Source: Paraburkholderia sp. BL9I2N2
GTDB taxonomy: Bacteria > Pseudomonadota > Gammaproteobacteria > Burkholderiales > Burkholderiaceae
NCBI RefSeq assembly: GCF_004339745.1
Contig: NZ_SMGP01000001.1
Span: forward strand, 3,658,001-3,722,000
Length of the DNA stretch: 64,000 bases
Direction: 5' to 3'
The position numbers were made by a program, and so were the translations under genes. Each line of letters starts with the position of its first letter. The stretch's first letter is position 1. Below are positions 26,057-34,827 of this stretch, in pieces. Below the pieces are notes generated by a model. The model did no database searches and was not told the origin of the DNA. It saw only the letters and a list, made by a program, of their open reading frames with translations.

Positions 26057-26167
26057 CGCCTCATGCCTTTAAAACTTTAATTTTGATGGTCGTCCGCTCT
26101 GGCATCGCTGCTTCATCGCAACCCTGATTGCCCGCGCGAACACGCTACGAACCGATTGGAGAACAAG

Positions 26168-27241
26168 ATGCCCCCGCACAACACCGACGATGTCCGCATC
26201 CGCGAATTGAAAGAACTCACACCGCCCGCTCACCTGATCCGCGAATTCGCTTGCGACGAAACGGTGTCCGACGTGATCTACAACTCGCGCACCGCGATGC
26301 ATCGCATTCTGCACGGCATGGAAGATCGCTTGATCGTGATCATCGGACCGTGTTCGATTCACGATACCAAGGCAGCGATGGAATACGCGGGGCGTCTGAT
26401 CGAGCAGCGCAAACGCTTCGCCGGCGAACTCGAAATCGTGATGCGCGTGTACTTCGAAAAGCCGCGCACGACGGTGGGCTGGAAGGGTCTCATCAACGAC
26501 CCGCACATGGACAACAGCTTCAAGATCAACGACGGCCTGCGCACCGCGCGCGAACTGCTGTTGCGCATCAACGAACTGGGCCTGCCGGCCGGCACCGAAT
26601 ACCTCGACATGATCAGCCCGCAATACATCGCCGACCTGATCTCGTGGGGTGCGATCGGCGCGCGGACCACCGAATCCCAAGTGCACCGCGAACTGGCTTC
26701 GGGCCTGTCGTGCCCGGTCGGCTTCAAGAACGGCACGGACGGCAACGTCAAGATCGCCGTCGACGCGATCAAGGCCGCCTCGCAGCCGCACCATTTCCTG
26801 TCGGTCACCAAGGGCGGCCACTCGGCGATCGTCTCGACCGCGGGCAATGAGGACTGCCACATCATCCTGCGTGGCGGCAAGACGCCGAACTACGACGCGG
26901 ACAGCGTCAACGCCGCGTGCGCGGACATCGGCAAGGCCGGCCTCGCCGCGCGTCTGATGATCGATGCAAGCCACGCGAACAGCTCGAAGAAGCATGAGAA
27001 CCAGATTCCAGTGTGCGCGGATATCGGCCGTCAGATTGCTTCGGGCGACGAACGGATTGTCGGCGTCATGGTGGAATCGCATCTGGTGGCGGGCCGCCAG
27101 GATCTGCAGGAAGGCTGCGCGCTGACGTACGGCCAGAGCATCACGGACGCGTGCATCGGCTGGGATGAAAGCGTCGCCGTGCTCGAAGGCCTCGCCGACG
27201 CGGTCAAGCAACGCCGTGTGGCACGCGGCAGCGGCAACTGA
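26168..27241 (+). CDS. aroG: 3-deoxy-7-phosphoheptulonate (DAHP) synthase, class I
   Basis: A 357-residue enzyme condensing phosphoenolpyruvate and erythrose 4-phosphate, the first step of the shikimate pathway. The ATG at 26168 has a TTGGAG ribosome site. Typical class I-alpha blocks are present: VIIGPCSIHD, RVYFEKPRTTVGWKG, INDGLRTAREL, GTEYLDMISPQY, GARTTESQVHRELASGLS, PVGFKNGTDG and MIDASHANSSK. These metal- and substrate-binding segments are all intact. Which aromatic acid inhibits it cannot be read with certainty. Expression is probably set by the leader attenuator. An intrinsic terminator follows at 27275. Confidence 0.96.
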   Translation: MPPHNTDDVRIRELKELTPPAHLIREFACDETVSDVIYNSRTAMHRILHGMEDRLIVIIGPCSIHDTKAAMEYAGRLIEQRKRFAGELEIVMRVYFEKPRTTVGWKGLINDPHMDNSFKINDGLRTARELLLRINELGLPAGTEYLDMISPQYIADLISWGAIGARTTESQVHRELASGLSCPVGFKNGTDGNVKIAVDAIKAASQPHHFLSVTKGGHSAIVSTAGNEDCHIILRGGKTPNYDADSVNAACADIGKAGLAARLMIDASHANSSKKHENQIPVCADIGRQIASGDERIVGVMVESHLVAGRQDLQEGCALTYGQSITDACIGWDESVAVLEGLADAVKQRRVARGSGN

Positions 27242-27274
27242 ACCCACGCTGACTGCAGCAGTGGATGCACGGAG

Positions 27275-27303
27275 AAGCCCGGCTCGATGAGCCGGGCTTT
27301 TTG
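27275..27303 (+). terminator. Intrinsic terminator after aroG
   Basis: An 11-bp perfect stem AAGCCCGGCTC/GAGCCGGGCTT with a 3-base loop and a following T run, 33 bp past the aroG stop. Confidence 0.9.
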
Positions 27304-27397
27304 TTGGCCGAACGGACGAATGGTGCTCGGTCCGCACGACAGGAAGACTGCCAAAACGCGGTATCGCGCCATCGTTAACAATAGGAACACTTAACAA

Positions 27398-27730
27398 ATG
27401 ACGATCGACACCAAAATTCGTCACGTAACCAAGCCGGGCGCCAATCTGTTCCTCGAACTCGGCTTTTCCGCTGAAGAGGCGAAACGCCTGCACGCCGCAT
27501 CGCAAAAACAGATCAACGACACGCGGCTGCTCAAGGAGCAGCTCATGACGGAACTGTCCACCTGGATCGAACAGCATCATTTGAAGCAGGCCGAGGCGGC
27601 CGAGATTCTGATGGTGTCTCGCCCGCGCGTGTCCGACGTGGTCAACAAGAAGACCACCAAGTTCACCATCGACACTTTGGTGGAAATGATGAGCCGGATC
27701 GGCAAGCCGGTCACGCTGGCGGTTGGCTAA
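27398..27730 (+). CDS. XRE-family helix-turn-helix protein (HigA-like, orphan)
   Basis: A 110-residue protein with a helix-turn-helix near residues 60-85 (QAEAAEILMVSRPRVSDVVNKK) and a C-terminal helix (TIDTLVEMMSRIGKPVTLAVG). This architecture is that of antitoxins paired with RelE/HigB-type toxins (Gp37-like XRE). The 94 bp between the aroG terminator and its start are too short for a toxin, and downstream is an unrelated gene on the other strand, so no partner is adjacent. It could be an orphan antitoxin or a stand-alone regulator. AGGA at -10 gives a modest ribosome site. Confidence 0.75.
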   Translation: MTIDTKIRHVTKPGANLFLELGFSAEEAKRLHAASQKQINDTRLLKEQLMTELSTWIEQHHLKQAEAAEILMVSRPRVSDVVNKKTTKFTIDTLVEMMSRIGKPVTLAVG

Positions 27731-27807
27731 CGCAGGGGGTCGTCAATGCGGCTGACGCTGCATGCGTCGTGGCGCGGTCTTACGCCTATTGCAGCGGCTA
27801 CCAGGCT

Positions 27808-28362
27808 TTAGCCTGCGCTGCGTTCGTGTTGCCACAGCACATCGGTGCCGCCGTCCACGCGATTGAGCACGCGCGCGAGCACGAACAGCAGATCGGAAAG
27901 CCGGTTCACGTACTGGCGCGGCGCGGCGTTGATAGTCTCGTGCTCACCCAACGCAACAATCGCCCGTTCGGCACGGCGGCACACGGTGCGGCACACATGC
28001 GCAAGCGAGGCCGCACGCGAGCCAGCGGGCAGAATGAACTCCTTCAGCGGCGGCAAAGCCGCGTTGTAGTCGGCAAGCCAGTCGTCGAGTTGCGCGAGTT
28101 GCCGGTCGGTAATCATCGTGTGGCCGGGAATGCACAACTCGCCGCCGAGGTCGAACAGATCATGCTGGATCGTCACGAGCGCTGTCCGCACCTTGTCCGG
28201 CAAGGTTTCACACAGCAGCACGCCGAGGTTCGAGTTGAGTTCGTCCACGTCGCCGATCGCGGCGATGCGCGCGCTGTCTTTGCGCACACGGCTGCCGTCA
28301 CCGAGACCGGTGGTGCCGTCGTCGCCCGTGCGGGTGGCGATCTTGCTCAAACGGTTGCCCAT
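27808..28362 (-). CDS. Cob(I)alamin adenosyltransferase (PduO type)
   Basis: A 184-residue enzyme that converts cob(I)alamin and ATP to adenosylcobalamin. The start at MGNRLSKIATRTGDDGTTGLGDG is supported by a GGGAG ribosome site five bases upstream; the open frame extends further without support. KIATRTGDDGTTGL is the ATP-binding N-terminal signature of PduO-type enzymes, and SRAASLAHVCRTVCRRAERAI is the conserved helix. There are no cobalamin biosynthesis genes or B12 riboswitch next to it in this window. Confidence 0.92.
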   Translation of the reverse strand: MGNRLSKIATRTGDDGTTGLGDGSRVRKDSARIAAIGDVDELNSNLGVLLCETLPDKVRTALVTIQHDLFDLGGELCIPGHTMITDRQLAQLDDWLADYNAALPPLKEFILPAGSRAASLAHVCRTVCRRAERAIVALGEHETINAAPRQYVNRLSDLLFVLARVLNRVDGGTDVLWQHERSAG

Positions 28363-28578
28363 AAAGTCTCCCATGCATTCAATGACGATGCGCCGCGCCA
28401 TGGCCCGACATAGATCCGCAGCGGCACATCGGGCACCGCGTTTATCCATATTGCGCGCATCGTGAAGTCGCCGCCATTATAGAAGCGCTGGCCGGCTGCA
28501 ACGCCGGCCCACGGGTGATCGGCGTAAAATGAAACACATGCTGCAAACCAGCACCGCCCCAAATACCAGGAGACATGC

Positions 28579-29994
28579 GTGAATCATCCCGTGCCGCCGG
28601 CCCCGCTGCGCCGGCCGTTTCCCGCCGAGTTGCTGAGCGCGCTCAAAGCCGTCTTCGCCGATCGCGTGTCCGTGTCCGAAGCCGTGCGCACCCATCATGG
28701 CCGTGACGAATCGCCATTCGACCCGCAACTGCCCGATGCCGTCGTCTTCGCGCGCACGACTGAAGACGTGCAAACCGTCGTCAAACTGTGCGGCCAGTAC
28801 AACGTACCGATCATCCCCTACGGCAACGGCTCGTCGCTCGAAGGACATCTGCTCGCCGTGCAAGGCGGCGTGTCGATCGATCTGTCGGAAATGAACCGGG
28901 TGTTGTCGATCAACGCCGAAGACCTGACGGTCACGGTCGAACCCGGCATCTCGCGCAAGCAGCTGAACGAGGCCTTGCGCGACACCGGTCTGTTCTTTCC
29001 GATCGACCCGGGCGCGGACGCGAGCATTGGCGGCATGTCGGCCACGCGCGCGTCGGGCACCAACGCCGTGCGCTACGGCACGATGCGCGAGAACGTGCTC
29101 GGGCTGTCCGTGGTTCTGGCCGACGGCCGCGTGATCAAAACCGGCACGCGGGCTCGCAAGTCGTCCGCGGGTTACGACCTCACACGCATGTTCGTCGGCT
29201 CGGAAGGCACGCTCGGCGTGATCACGGAAATCACCGTGCGCCTGTACCCGCAACCAGAAGCGGTGTCCGCAGCCGTGTGCGCGTTCCCGTCCATGGGCAA
29301 TGCGGTGCGCGCGGTCATCGAAACGATTCAGATGGGCGTGCCGATTGCGCGCGTCGAATTTGTCGACTCGCTCGCCATCCGCTCGATCAATCGCCACTCG
29401 AATCTGACGCTGCGTGAAGCGCCCACGCTATTCTTCGAATTCCACGGCACCGAGGCGAGCGTGAAAGAGCAGGCCGAACTGGTCCAGGAGATCGCCGCGC
29501 AGAATGCCGGCGAAGGCTTCGAATGGGCGACGCGTCCGGAGGACCGCAGCCGTCTGTGGAATGCGCGCCACAACGCCTATTTCGCCATGCTGCAGCTGAA
29601 ACCCGGCTGCCGCGCGGTCACAACCGACGTCTGCGTGCCGATCTCGCGTCTCGCGGAATGCGTGGAGGAAACGGAACAGGATCTGAAAGCGTCGCCGCTG
29701 CCCTGCCCGATCGTCGGCCATGTCGGCGACGGCAACTTTCACGTCGCGATCCTGATCGATCCCAACAAGCCGGAAGAACTCGTCGAAGCCGAACGTCTGA
29801 ACCATCGCATCGTGCAACGCGCGCTGCGTATGGACGGCACCTGCACGGGCGAGCATGGCGTCGGCCTGCACAAAATGGGTTTCCTGCTCGAAGAGCACGG
29901 TGAAGTCGCGGTGGATACCATGCGCTCGATCAAGCACGCGCTCGATCCGCACAATCTGATGAACCCGGGCAAGATCTTCACCTGGGCAGCATGA
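28579..29994 (+). CDS. FAD-binding D-lactate dehydrogenase-like oxidase
   Basis: A 471-residue flavoprotein starting at a GTG with an AGGAG ribosome site. The PCMH-type FAD domain is clear (VPIIPYGNGSSLEGH, DPGADASIGGMSATRASGTNAVRYG, VGSEGTLGVITEITVRLYP). The C-terminal FAD-oxidase domain carries VGHVGDGNFHV and the terminal CTGEHGVGLHKMGFL and LMNPGKIF. The wording is closest to the DLD1/LDHD D-lactate dehydrogenases, so D-2-hydroxy acid oxidation feeding the respiratory chain is likely. It sits just before glcD and is paralogous to it; 71 bp separate them. Exact substrate is inference. Confidence 0.87.
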   Translation: MNHPVPPAPLRRPFPAELLSALKAVFADRVSVSEAVRTHHGRDESPFDPQLPDAVVFARTTEDVQTVVKLCGQYNVPIIPYGNGSSLEGHLLAVQGGVSIDLSEMNRVLSINAEDLTVTVEPGISRKQLNEALRDTGLFFPIDPGADASIGGMSATRASGTNAVRYGTMRENVLGLSVVLADGRVIKTGTRARKSSAGYDLTRMFVGSEGTLGVITEITVRLYPQPEAVSAAVCAFPSMGNAVRAVIETIQMGVPIARVEFVDSLAIRSINRHSNLTLREAPTLFFEFHGTEASVKEQAELVQEIAAQNAGEGFEWATRPEDRSRLWNARHNAYFAMLQLKPGCRAVTTDVCVPISRLAECVEETEQDLKASPLPCPIVGHVGDGNFHVAILIDPNKPEELVEAERLNHRIVQRALRMDGTCTGEHGVGLHKMGFLLEEHGEVAVDTMRSIKHALDPHNLMNPGKIFTWAA

Positions 29995-30065
29995 CGCGTA
30001 TTCAGGCGCGGCTGCATGAGAGAACCAGCCGCGTTGGACTTGAAAGGCACGAGGAGACAAGTCAC

Positions 30066-31559
30066 ATGAACGCACCCGCTGAACTGACGGCCGAAGTACT
30101 CGCCCAGCGCCAGCGCGAAGTCGTGCAGGCGCTGATGGCCGTATTGCCGACCCATTGTTTGCTGTATCGCGAAGAAGACACCGTCGCCTACGAATGCGAC
30201 GGTCTCGCGGCCTACCGGCGTCTACCGCTCGCGGTCGCGTTGCCGGAGACGGAATCGCAGGTGCAGCGCATCGTGCAGATCTGCCATCGCCTCGACGTGC
30301 CGATCGTGCCGCGCGGCGCGGGCACCGGTCTGTCCGGCGGCGCCATGCCGATCCGGCACGGCGTGGTGGTATCGCTTGCGCGCTTCCGCAAGATCGTCGA
30401 GGTCGACTCGTACGCGCGGACCGCCACGGTGCAGCCGGGTGTGCGCAACCTGTCCATCTCGGAAGCCGCCGCACCTTACGGTTTGTATTACGCGCCGGAC
30501 CCGTCATCGCAGATTGCCTGCACGATCGGCGGCAATGTCTCGGAGAATTCGGGCGGCGTCCACTGCCTCAAATACGGCCTCACGGTGCATAACGTGATGC
30601 GCGTGCGCGCCGTGACCATGGAAGGCGAAATCGTCGAGTTCGGCTCGCTCGCCCCCGACGCGCCCGGTCTCGATCTGCTGGCCGTGCTGATCGGCAGCGA
30701 GGGCATGTTTGCGATCGTCACCGAAGTCACCGTCAAGCTGATCCCGAAACCGCAAACGGCGCAGGTCATCATGGCCAGTTTCGACGACGTCGTGAAAGGG
30801 GGCGACGCGGTCGCCGGCATCATTGCGGCGGGCATCATTCCGGCGGGGCTGGAGATGATGGACAAGCCGGCCACGCGCGCCGTCGAGGAATTCGTCAACG
30901 CGGGCTACGATCTCGAAGCGGCGGCCATCCTGCTGTGCGAATCGGACGGCACGCCCGAAGAAGTCGCCGATGAAATCGTGCGCATGACCGCGGTGCTGCG
31001 CGAACAGGGCGCCACCCGCATCCAGATTTCCCGCTCGGAGAACGAGCGCTTGCGCTTCTGGTCCGGCCGCAAGAATGCGTTCCCGGCCGCCGGGCGCATT
31101 TCACCCGACTATTACTGCATGGACGGCACGGTGCCGCGCCGCAGTATCGGGCCGCTGCTGGCGCGCATCGAGGCGATGGAGAAGACCTACAACCTGCGCT
31201 GTATCAACGTGTTCCATGCGGGCGACGGCAACATGCATCCGCTGATCCTGTTCAACGGCAACGACCAGGACGAGTGGCACCGGGCCGAAGCGTTCGGTTC
31301 CGACATCCTCGAAACGTGCGTCGAACTGGGCGGCACGGTGACCGGCGAGCACGGCGTAGGCATCGAGAAGATCAATTCGATGTGCGTGCAGTTTTCGCCC
31401 GAAGAGCGCGACACGTTCCACGCGGTCAAGCGGGCTTTCGACGCGCCCGGCCTGCTCAACCCCGATAAAGGCATTCCCACGCGGGCACGCTGCGCCGAAT
31501 ACGGCAAGATGCACGTGCGCGGTGGCTTGCTGCCGCATCCGGAGCTGCCGCGGTTTTAA
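30066..31559 (+). CDS. glcD: Glycolate oxidase subunit GlcD (FAD)
   Basis: A 497-residue FAD protein, the catalytic subunit of glycolate oxidase, which makes glyoxylate and passes electrons onward. The ATG at 30066 has a GAGGAGA site and excludes a weak upstream extension. FAD-binding marks include VPRGAGTGLSGGAMP, DPSSQIACTIGGNVSENSGGVHCLKYG, LIGSEGMFAIVTEVTVKL and the C-terminal FHAGDGNMHPLIL and TGEHGVGIEK. It is followed by glcE and glcF on the same strand. Confidence 0.95.
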   Translation: MNAPAELTAEVLAQRQREVVQALMAVLPTHCLLYREEDTVAYECDGLAAYRRLPLAVALPETESQVQRIVQICHRLDVPIVPRGAGTGLSGGAMPIRHGVVVSLARFRKIVEVDSYARTATVQPGVRNLSISEAAAPYGLYYAPDPSSQIACTIGGNVSENSGGVHCLKYGLTVHNVMRVRAVTMEGEIVEFGSLAPDAPGLDLLAVLIGSEGMFAIVTEVTVKLIPKPQTAQVIMASFDDVVKGGDAVAGIIAAGIIPAGLEMMDKPATRAVEEFVNAGYDLEAAAILLCESDGTPEEVADEIVRMTAVLREQGATRIQISRSENERLRFWSGRKNAFPAAGRISPDYYCMDGTVPRRSIGPLLARIEAMEKTYNLRCINVFHAGDGNMHPLILFNGNDQDEWHRAEAFGSDILETCVELGGTVTGEHGVGIEKINSMCVQFSPEERDTFHAVKRAFDAPGLLNPDKGIPTRARCAEYGKMHVRGGLLPHPELPRF

Positions 31560-31710
31560 CGCTGTGCCGTGCCCGCCGACGCATCACGCATAGCTCGCGT
31601 GAGCGCCGGTTTTCCTGCTCTCACCCTGATTACCCGATGCGGGTCCGCTCCTGGTTGCCAGCGGGCCCCCGCCCGGTACAATCAAACGAAACACAACGAA
31701 GCAGGACACC

Positions 31711-32799
31711 ATGGAAGAGGACGACATCGTCGCCGTGTGGTCGGAACGTGTGCGTTCGGCCAGCGCCGAGGGGCGCGCGTTGCGCATCCGTGGCGGCGGC
31801 ACCAAAGACTGGTACGGTCAGACGCTGGAAGGTGACATCCTCGACACGCGCGCTTATCGCGGCATCATCGCGTACGATCCCGCGGAGCTGGTCATTACCG
31901 CGCGCGCGGGTACGCCCCTGCTGGAGATCGAGGCCGCGCTCGCCGACCATCATCAGATGCTCGCCTTCGAGCCGCCGCATTTCGGGCCGCAGGCCACCTT
32001 CGGCGGCTGCATCGCGGCGGGCATCGCCGGTCCGCGCCGCCCATCGGCCGGCGCGGCGCGCGACTTCGTGCTCGGCGCCGTCATCATGAACGGCCAGGGG
32101 CAGAAGCTGCATTTCGGCGGCCAGGTGGTGAAGAACGTCGCGGGCTATGACGTCTCGCGCCTGATGGCCGGCTCGCTCGGCACCTTGGGATTGATTCTCG
32201 AACTGTCGATCAAGGTACTGCCGTTGCCGCAGGCCGAAGCCACGCTCAAATTCGACATGAACGGCACCGACGCGGTCCGTAAGCTCAACGAATGGGGCGG
32301 CCGCCCGCTGCCGATTACCGCGAGTGCCTGGCGCCATGGCACGCTGGCCGTGCGCCTCGCCGGCGCCGAGGCCGCGGTCAAGTCGGCGAAGATGGCGCTC
32401 GGCGGCGAAGTCGTCGATGCGGTCGAAGCCGAACGCTTCTGGGCGGGCCTGCGCGAACAGACCGACTCGTTCTTCGCCGCCATTCCGCCGCGGGCCGCAC
32501 TGTGGCGCCTCGCGCTGCCTTCGATCACGGAGCCGCTGCAACTGCCCGGCGCGCAACTCATGGAATGGGGCGGCGGCCAGCGCTGGTGGATCACCGACAC
32601 CGACGCGCAGACCGTGCGCATCAGCGCCAAGCAGGCCGGCGGCCACGCCACGATCTTCCGCACCGGCCACGGCTACGACCGCGGCGCCGGCGTGTTCACC
32701 CCGCTGCCCGCGCCGCTGATGAAAATCCATCGCGGCCTGAAAACCGCTTTCGACCCGGCCCGCATCTTCAATCGCGGCCGTCTCTACCCCGACTTCTGA
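31711..32799 (+). CDS. glcE: Glycolate oxidase subunit GlcE (FAD)
   Basis: A 362-residue second FAD-binding subunit. RIRGGGTKDWYG and TFGGCIAAGIAGPRRPSAGAARDFVLG are the FAD-site segments typical of GlcE, and KNVAGYDVSRLMAGSLGTLGLILE follows. The C-terminus HRGLKTAFDPARIFNRGRLYPDF matches the family ending. It is 151 bp after glcD and 8 bp before glcF. GlcE is shorter than GlcD and lacks the full C-terminal oxidase domain, as expected for this subunit. Confidence 0.94.
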   Translation: MEEDDIVAVWSERVRSASAEGRALRIRGGGTKDWYGQTLEGDILDTRAYRGIIAYDPAELVITARAGTPLLEIEAALADHHQMLAFEPPHFGPQATFGGCIAAGIAGPRRPSAGAARDFVLGAVIMNGQGQKLHFGGQVVKNVAGYDVSRLMAGSLGTLGLILELSIKVLPLPQAEATLKFDMNGTDAVRKLNEWGGRPLPITASAWRHGTLAVRLAGAEAAVKSAKMALGGEVVDAVEAERFWAGLREQTDSFFAAIPPRAALWRLALPSITEPLQLPGAQLMEWGGGQRWWITDTDAQTVRISAKQAGGHATIFRTGHGYDRGAGVFTPLPAPLMKIHRGLKTAFDPARIFNRGRLYPDF

Positions 32800-32807
32800 G
32801 CGACGCG

Positions 32808-34034
32808 ATGCAAACCAACCTCGCGGACTTCATTCGCAACACGCCCGACGGCGACGAAGCCGACGGCATCCTGCGCAATTGCGTGCACTGCGGTTTCTGC
32901 ACGGCCACCTGTCCGACGTATCAGATACTCGGCGACGAACTCGACGGCCCACGCGGACGGATCTATCTGATCAAGCAAATGGTCGAAGGCGCGCCGGTCA
33001 CGCGCAGCACCCAGGTCCATCTCGACCGGTGCCTGACCTGCCGAAACTGCGAAACGACCTGCCCGTCCGGCGTGCAATATGGCCGACTGGTGGAAATCGG
33101 CCGCAAGATCACCGAAGAAAAAGTCACGCGCCCGTTCAGTCAACGGCTGGTGCGCCGCATGCTCGCGAGCTTCGTGCCGAACAGCGCACTGTTCACGCCG
33201 ACCATGCGGATCGGCCAGCATTTTCGCCCGTTGCTGCCCAAGAAGCTGCGCGACAAAGTGCCGGCGCGGCAGCGTCCGCTCGAATGGCCGACCGCCAAAC
33301 ATCCGCGCAAGATGCTGATGCTGGCGGGTTGCGTGCAACCGTCGATGATGCCGAACGTCAACATCGCCACCGCGCGCGTGTTCGACGCGCTCGGTGTCGA
33401 AATGCTGATCGCGCCGGATGCGGGCTGCTGCGGCGCGATCCGTCTGCATCTGGGCTACAACGACGAAGCGCTCGACGATTTGCGCGCCAACATCGACGCA
33501 TGGTGGCCCTACGTCGAACAGGGCGTGGAGGCGATCGTCATGAACGCGTCCGGCTGCGGCGCGACGGTCAAGGAATACGCGCACCTGTTGCGGCATGATC
33601 CGGCGTATGCGGAGAAGGCGCGCCGCGTGGTGGAATTGACGCGCGACGTCGCGGAGATCCTGCCGGAGTTCGAAGAAGCGCTGATCTCGGTCACGCGCCG
33701 CCGCTCGGTGCACACCGTGGCGTTTCATCCGCCTTGCACGTTGCAGCATGGTCAGCAGATACGCGGCAAGGTCGAGCATTTGCTGACCGCGCTGGGTGTC
33801 GAAGTGCGCCTGCCCGCCGACAATCATCTGTGCTGCGGCTCGGCCGGCACCTACTCGCTGACGCAGCCCAAGCTCTCGTATGCGCTGCGCGATCAGAAGC
33901 TCGAGCGGCTGCAGGCGCAGGAGCCGCAGGTGATCGTGTCGGCGAACGTCGGCTGCATTGCGCATCTGCAAAGCGGCACGTCGACGCCGGTCGCGCACTG
34001 GATCGAACTGATCGAGCACATGCTGTCCGTATAA
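32808..34034 (+). CDS. glcF: Glycolate oxidase iron-sulfur subunit GlcF
   Basis: A 408-residue electron-transfer subunit. Two [4Fe-4S] ferredoxin motifs are visible: Cys25, 28, 31 and 35 (CVHCGFCTATCP) and Cys75, 78, 81 and 85 (CLTCRNCETTCP). Two cysteine-rich CCG-type segments follow, PDAGCCGAIRLHLG and NHLCCGSAGTYS. It takes electrons from GlcD/GlcE to the quinone pool. The longer open frame from 32292 is a shadow inside glcE. I see no adjacent glcC regulator, glcG or malate synthase. Confidence 0.95.
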   Translation: MQTNLADFIRNTPDGDEADGILRNCVHCGFCTATCPTYQILGDELDGPRGRIYLIKQMVEGAPVTRSTQVHLDRCLTCRNCETTCPSGVQYGRLVEIGRKITEEKVTRPFSQRLVRRMLASFVPNSALFTPTMRIGQHFRPLLPKKLRDKVPARQRPLEWPTAKHPRKMLMLAGCVQPSMMPNVNIATARVFDALGVEMLIAPDAGCCGAIRLHLGYNDEALDDLRANIDAWWPYVEQGVEAIVMNASGCGATVKEYAHLLRHDPAYAEKARRVVELTRDVAEILPEFEEALISVTRRRSVHTVAFHPPCTLQHGQQIRGKVEHLLTALGVEVRLPADNHLCCGSAGTYSLTQPKLSYALRDQKLERLQAQEPQVIVSANVGCIAHLQSGTSTPVAHWIELIEHMLSV

Positions 34035-34071
34035 TCGGGTAATCGACTCTCGCTGGACTTCCGGTTCCGAC

Positions 34072-34770
34072 ATGCCCGATCTGATTCACAACCTCGAGGC
34101 GGTGCAGCAGCGCATCGCCATGGCCGCGCATGTGGCCGGACGCGATACGCGTTCGGTCCATCTGCTCGCGGTCTCCAAGACCTTCCCCGCCGAAGACGTA
34201 CGCGCCGCCTACAACGGCGGCCAGCGCGCGTTCGGTGAAAACTACGTGCAGGAAGCCCTCACCAAGATCGAGACGCTCGCCGATCTGCGCGCTACGCTCG
34301 AATGGCACTTCATCGGTCCGTTGCAATCGAACAAGACGCGGCCGGTCGCCGAGCAGTTCGATTGGGTGCATTCGGTCGATCGGTTGAAGATCGCGCAGCG
34401 GCTCTCGGAGCAGCGTCCCGATAATTTGCCGCCGCTCAACGTGTGCCTGCAGGTCAACATCAGCGGCGAGGCGTCGAAGAGCGGCGTGAGCGTTCCCGAG
34501 GCGGTGGAAGTCGCGCAGGCGATCGCCGCCCTGCCGAAGCTGAATTTGCGCGGCCTGATGGCGATTCCCGAGCCGGCCGGCGGCATCGACGAACAACGTG
34601 TGCCGCATCGGCACTTGCGTGAGTTGTTCGAGCGTCTGTGCAACGACGGACTCGAACTCGACACGCTGTCCATGGGCATGTCGAGCGACCTCGAGGCCGC
34701 CGTGCTGGAAGGCGCGACGATCGTGCGCGTCGGCACTGCGATCTTCGGCGCGCGAGACTACTCTAACTGA
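34072..34770 (+). CDS. yggS: PLP homeostasis protein (YggS/PLPBP)
   Basis: A 232-residue PLP-binding protein with an alanine-racemase-like barrel. The PLP lysine is Lys36 in LLAVSKTFPAEDV, followed by FGENYVQEALTK, LEWHFIGPLQSNK and a phosphate-binding SMGMSSDLEAAV near the C-terminus. It buffers pyridoxal phosphate and affects amino-acid metabolism. It directly precedes proC, the usual neighbourhood. The 37-bp distance from glcF could allow read-through. Confidence 0.95.
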   Translation: MPDLIHNLEAVQQRIAMAAHVAGRDTRSVHLLAVSKTFPAEDVRAAYNGGQRAFGENYVQEALTKIETLADLRATLEWHFIGPLQSNKTRPVAEQFDWVHSVDRLKIAQRLSEQRPDNLPPLNVCLQVNISGEASKSGVSVPEAVEVAQAIAALPKLNLRGLMAIPEPAGGIDEQRVPHRHLRELFERLCNDGLELDTLSMGMSSDLEAAVLEGATIVRVGTAIFGARDYSN

Positions 34771-34827
34771 CCCTTGCGGGCCTTTTCAGGCTCTTTGGGC
34801 TCTTCACGGCACTTCCTTCGGAACATC

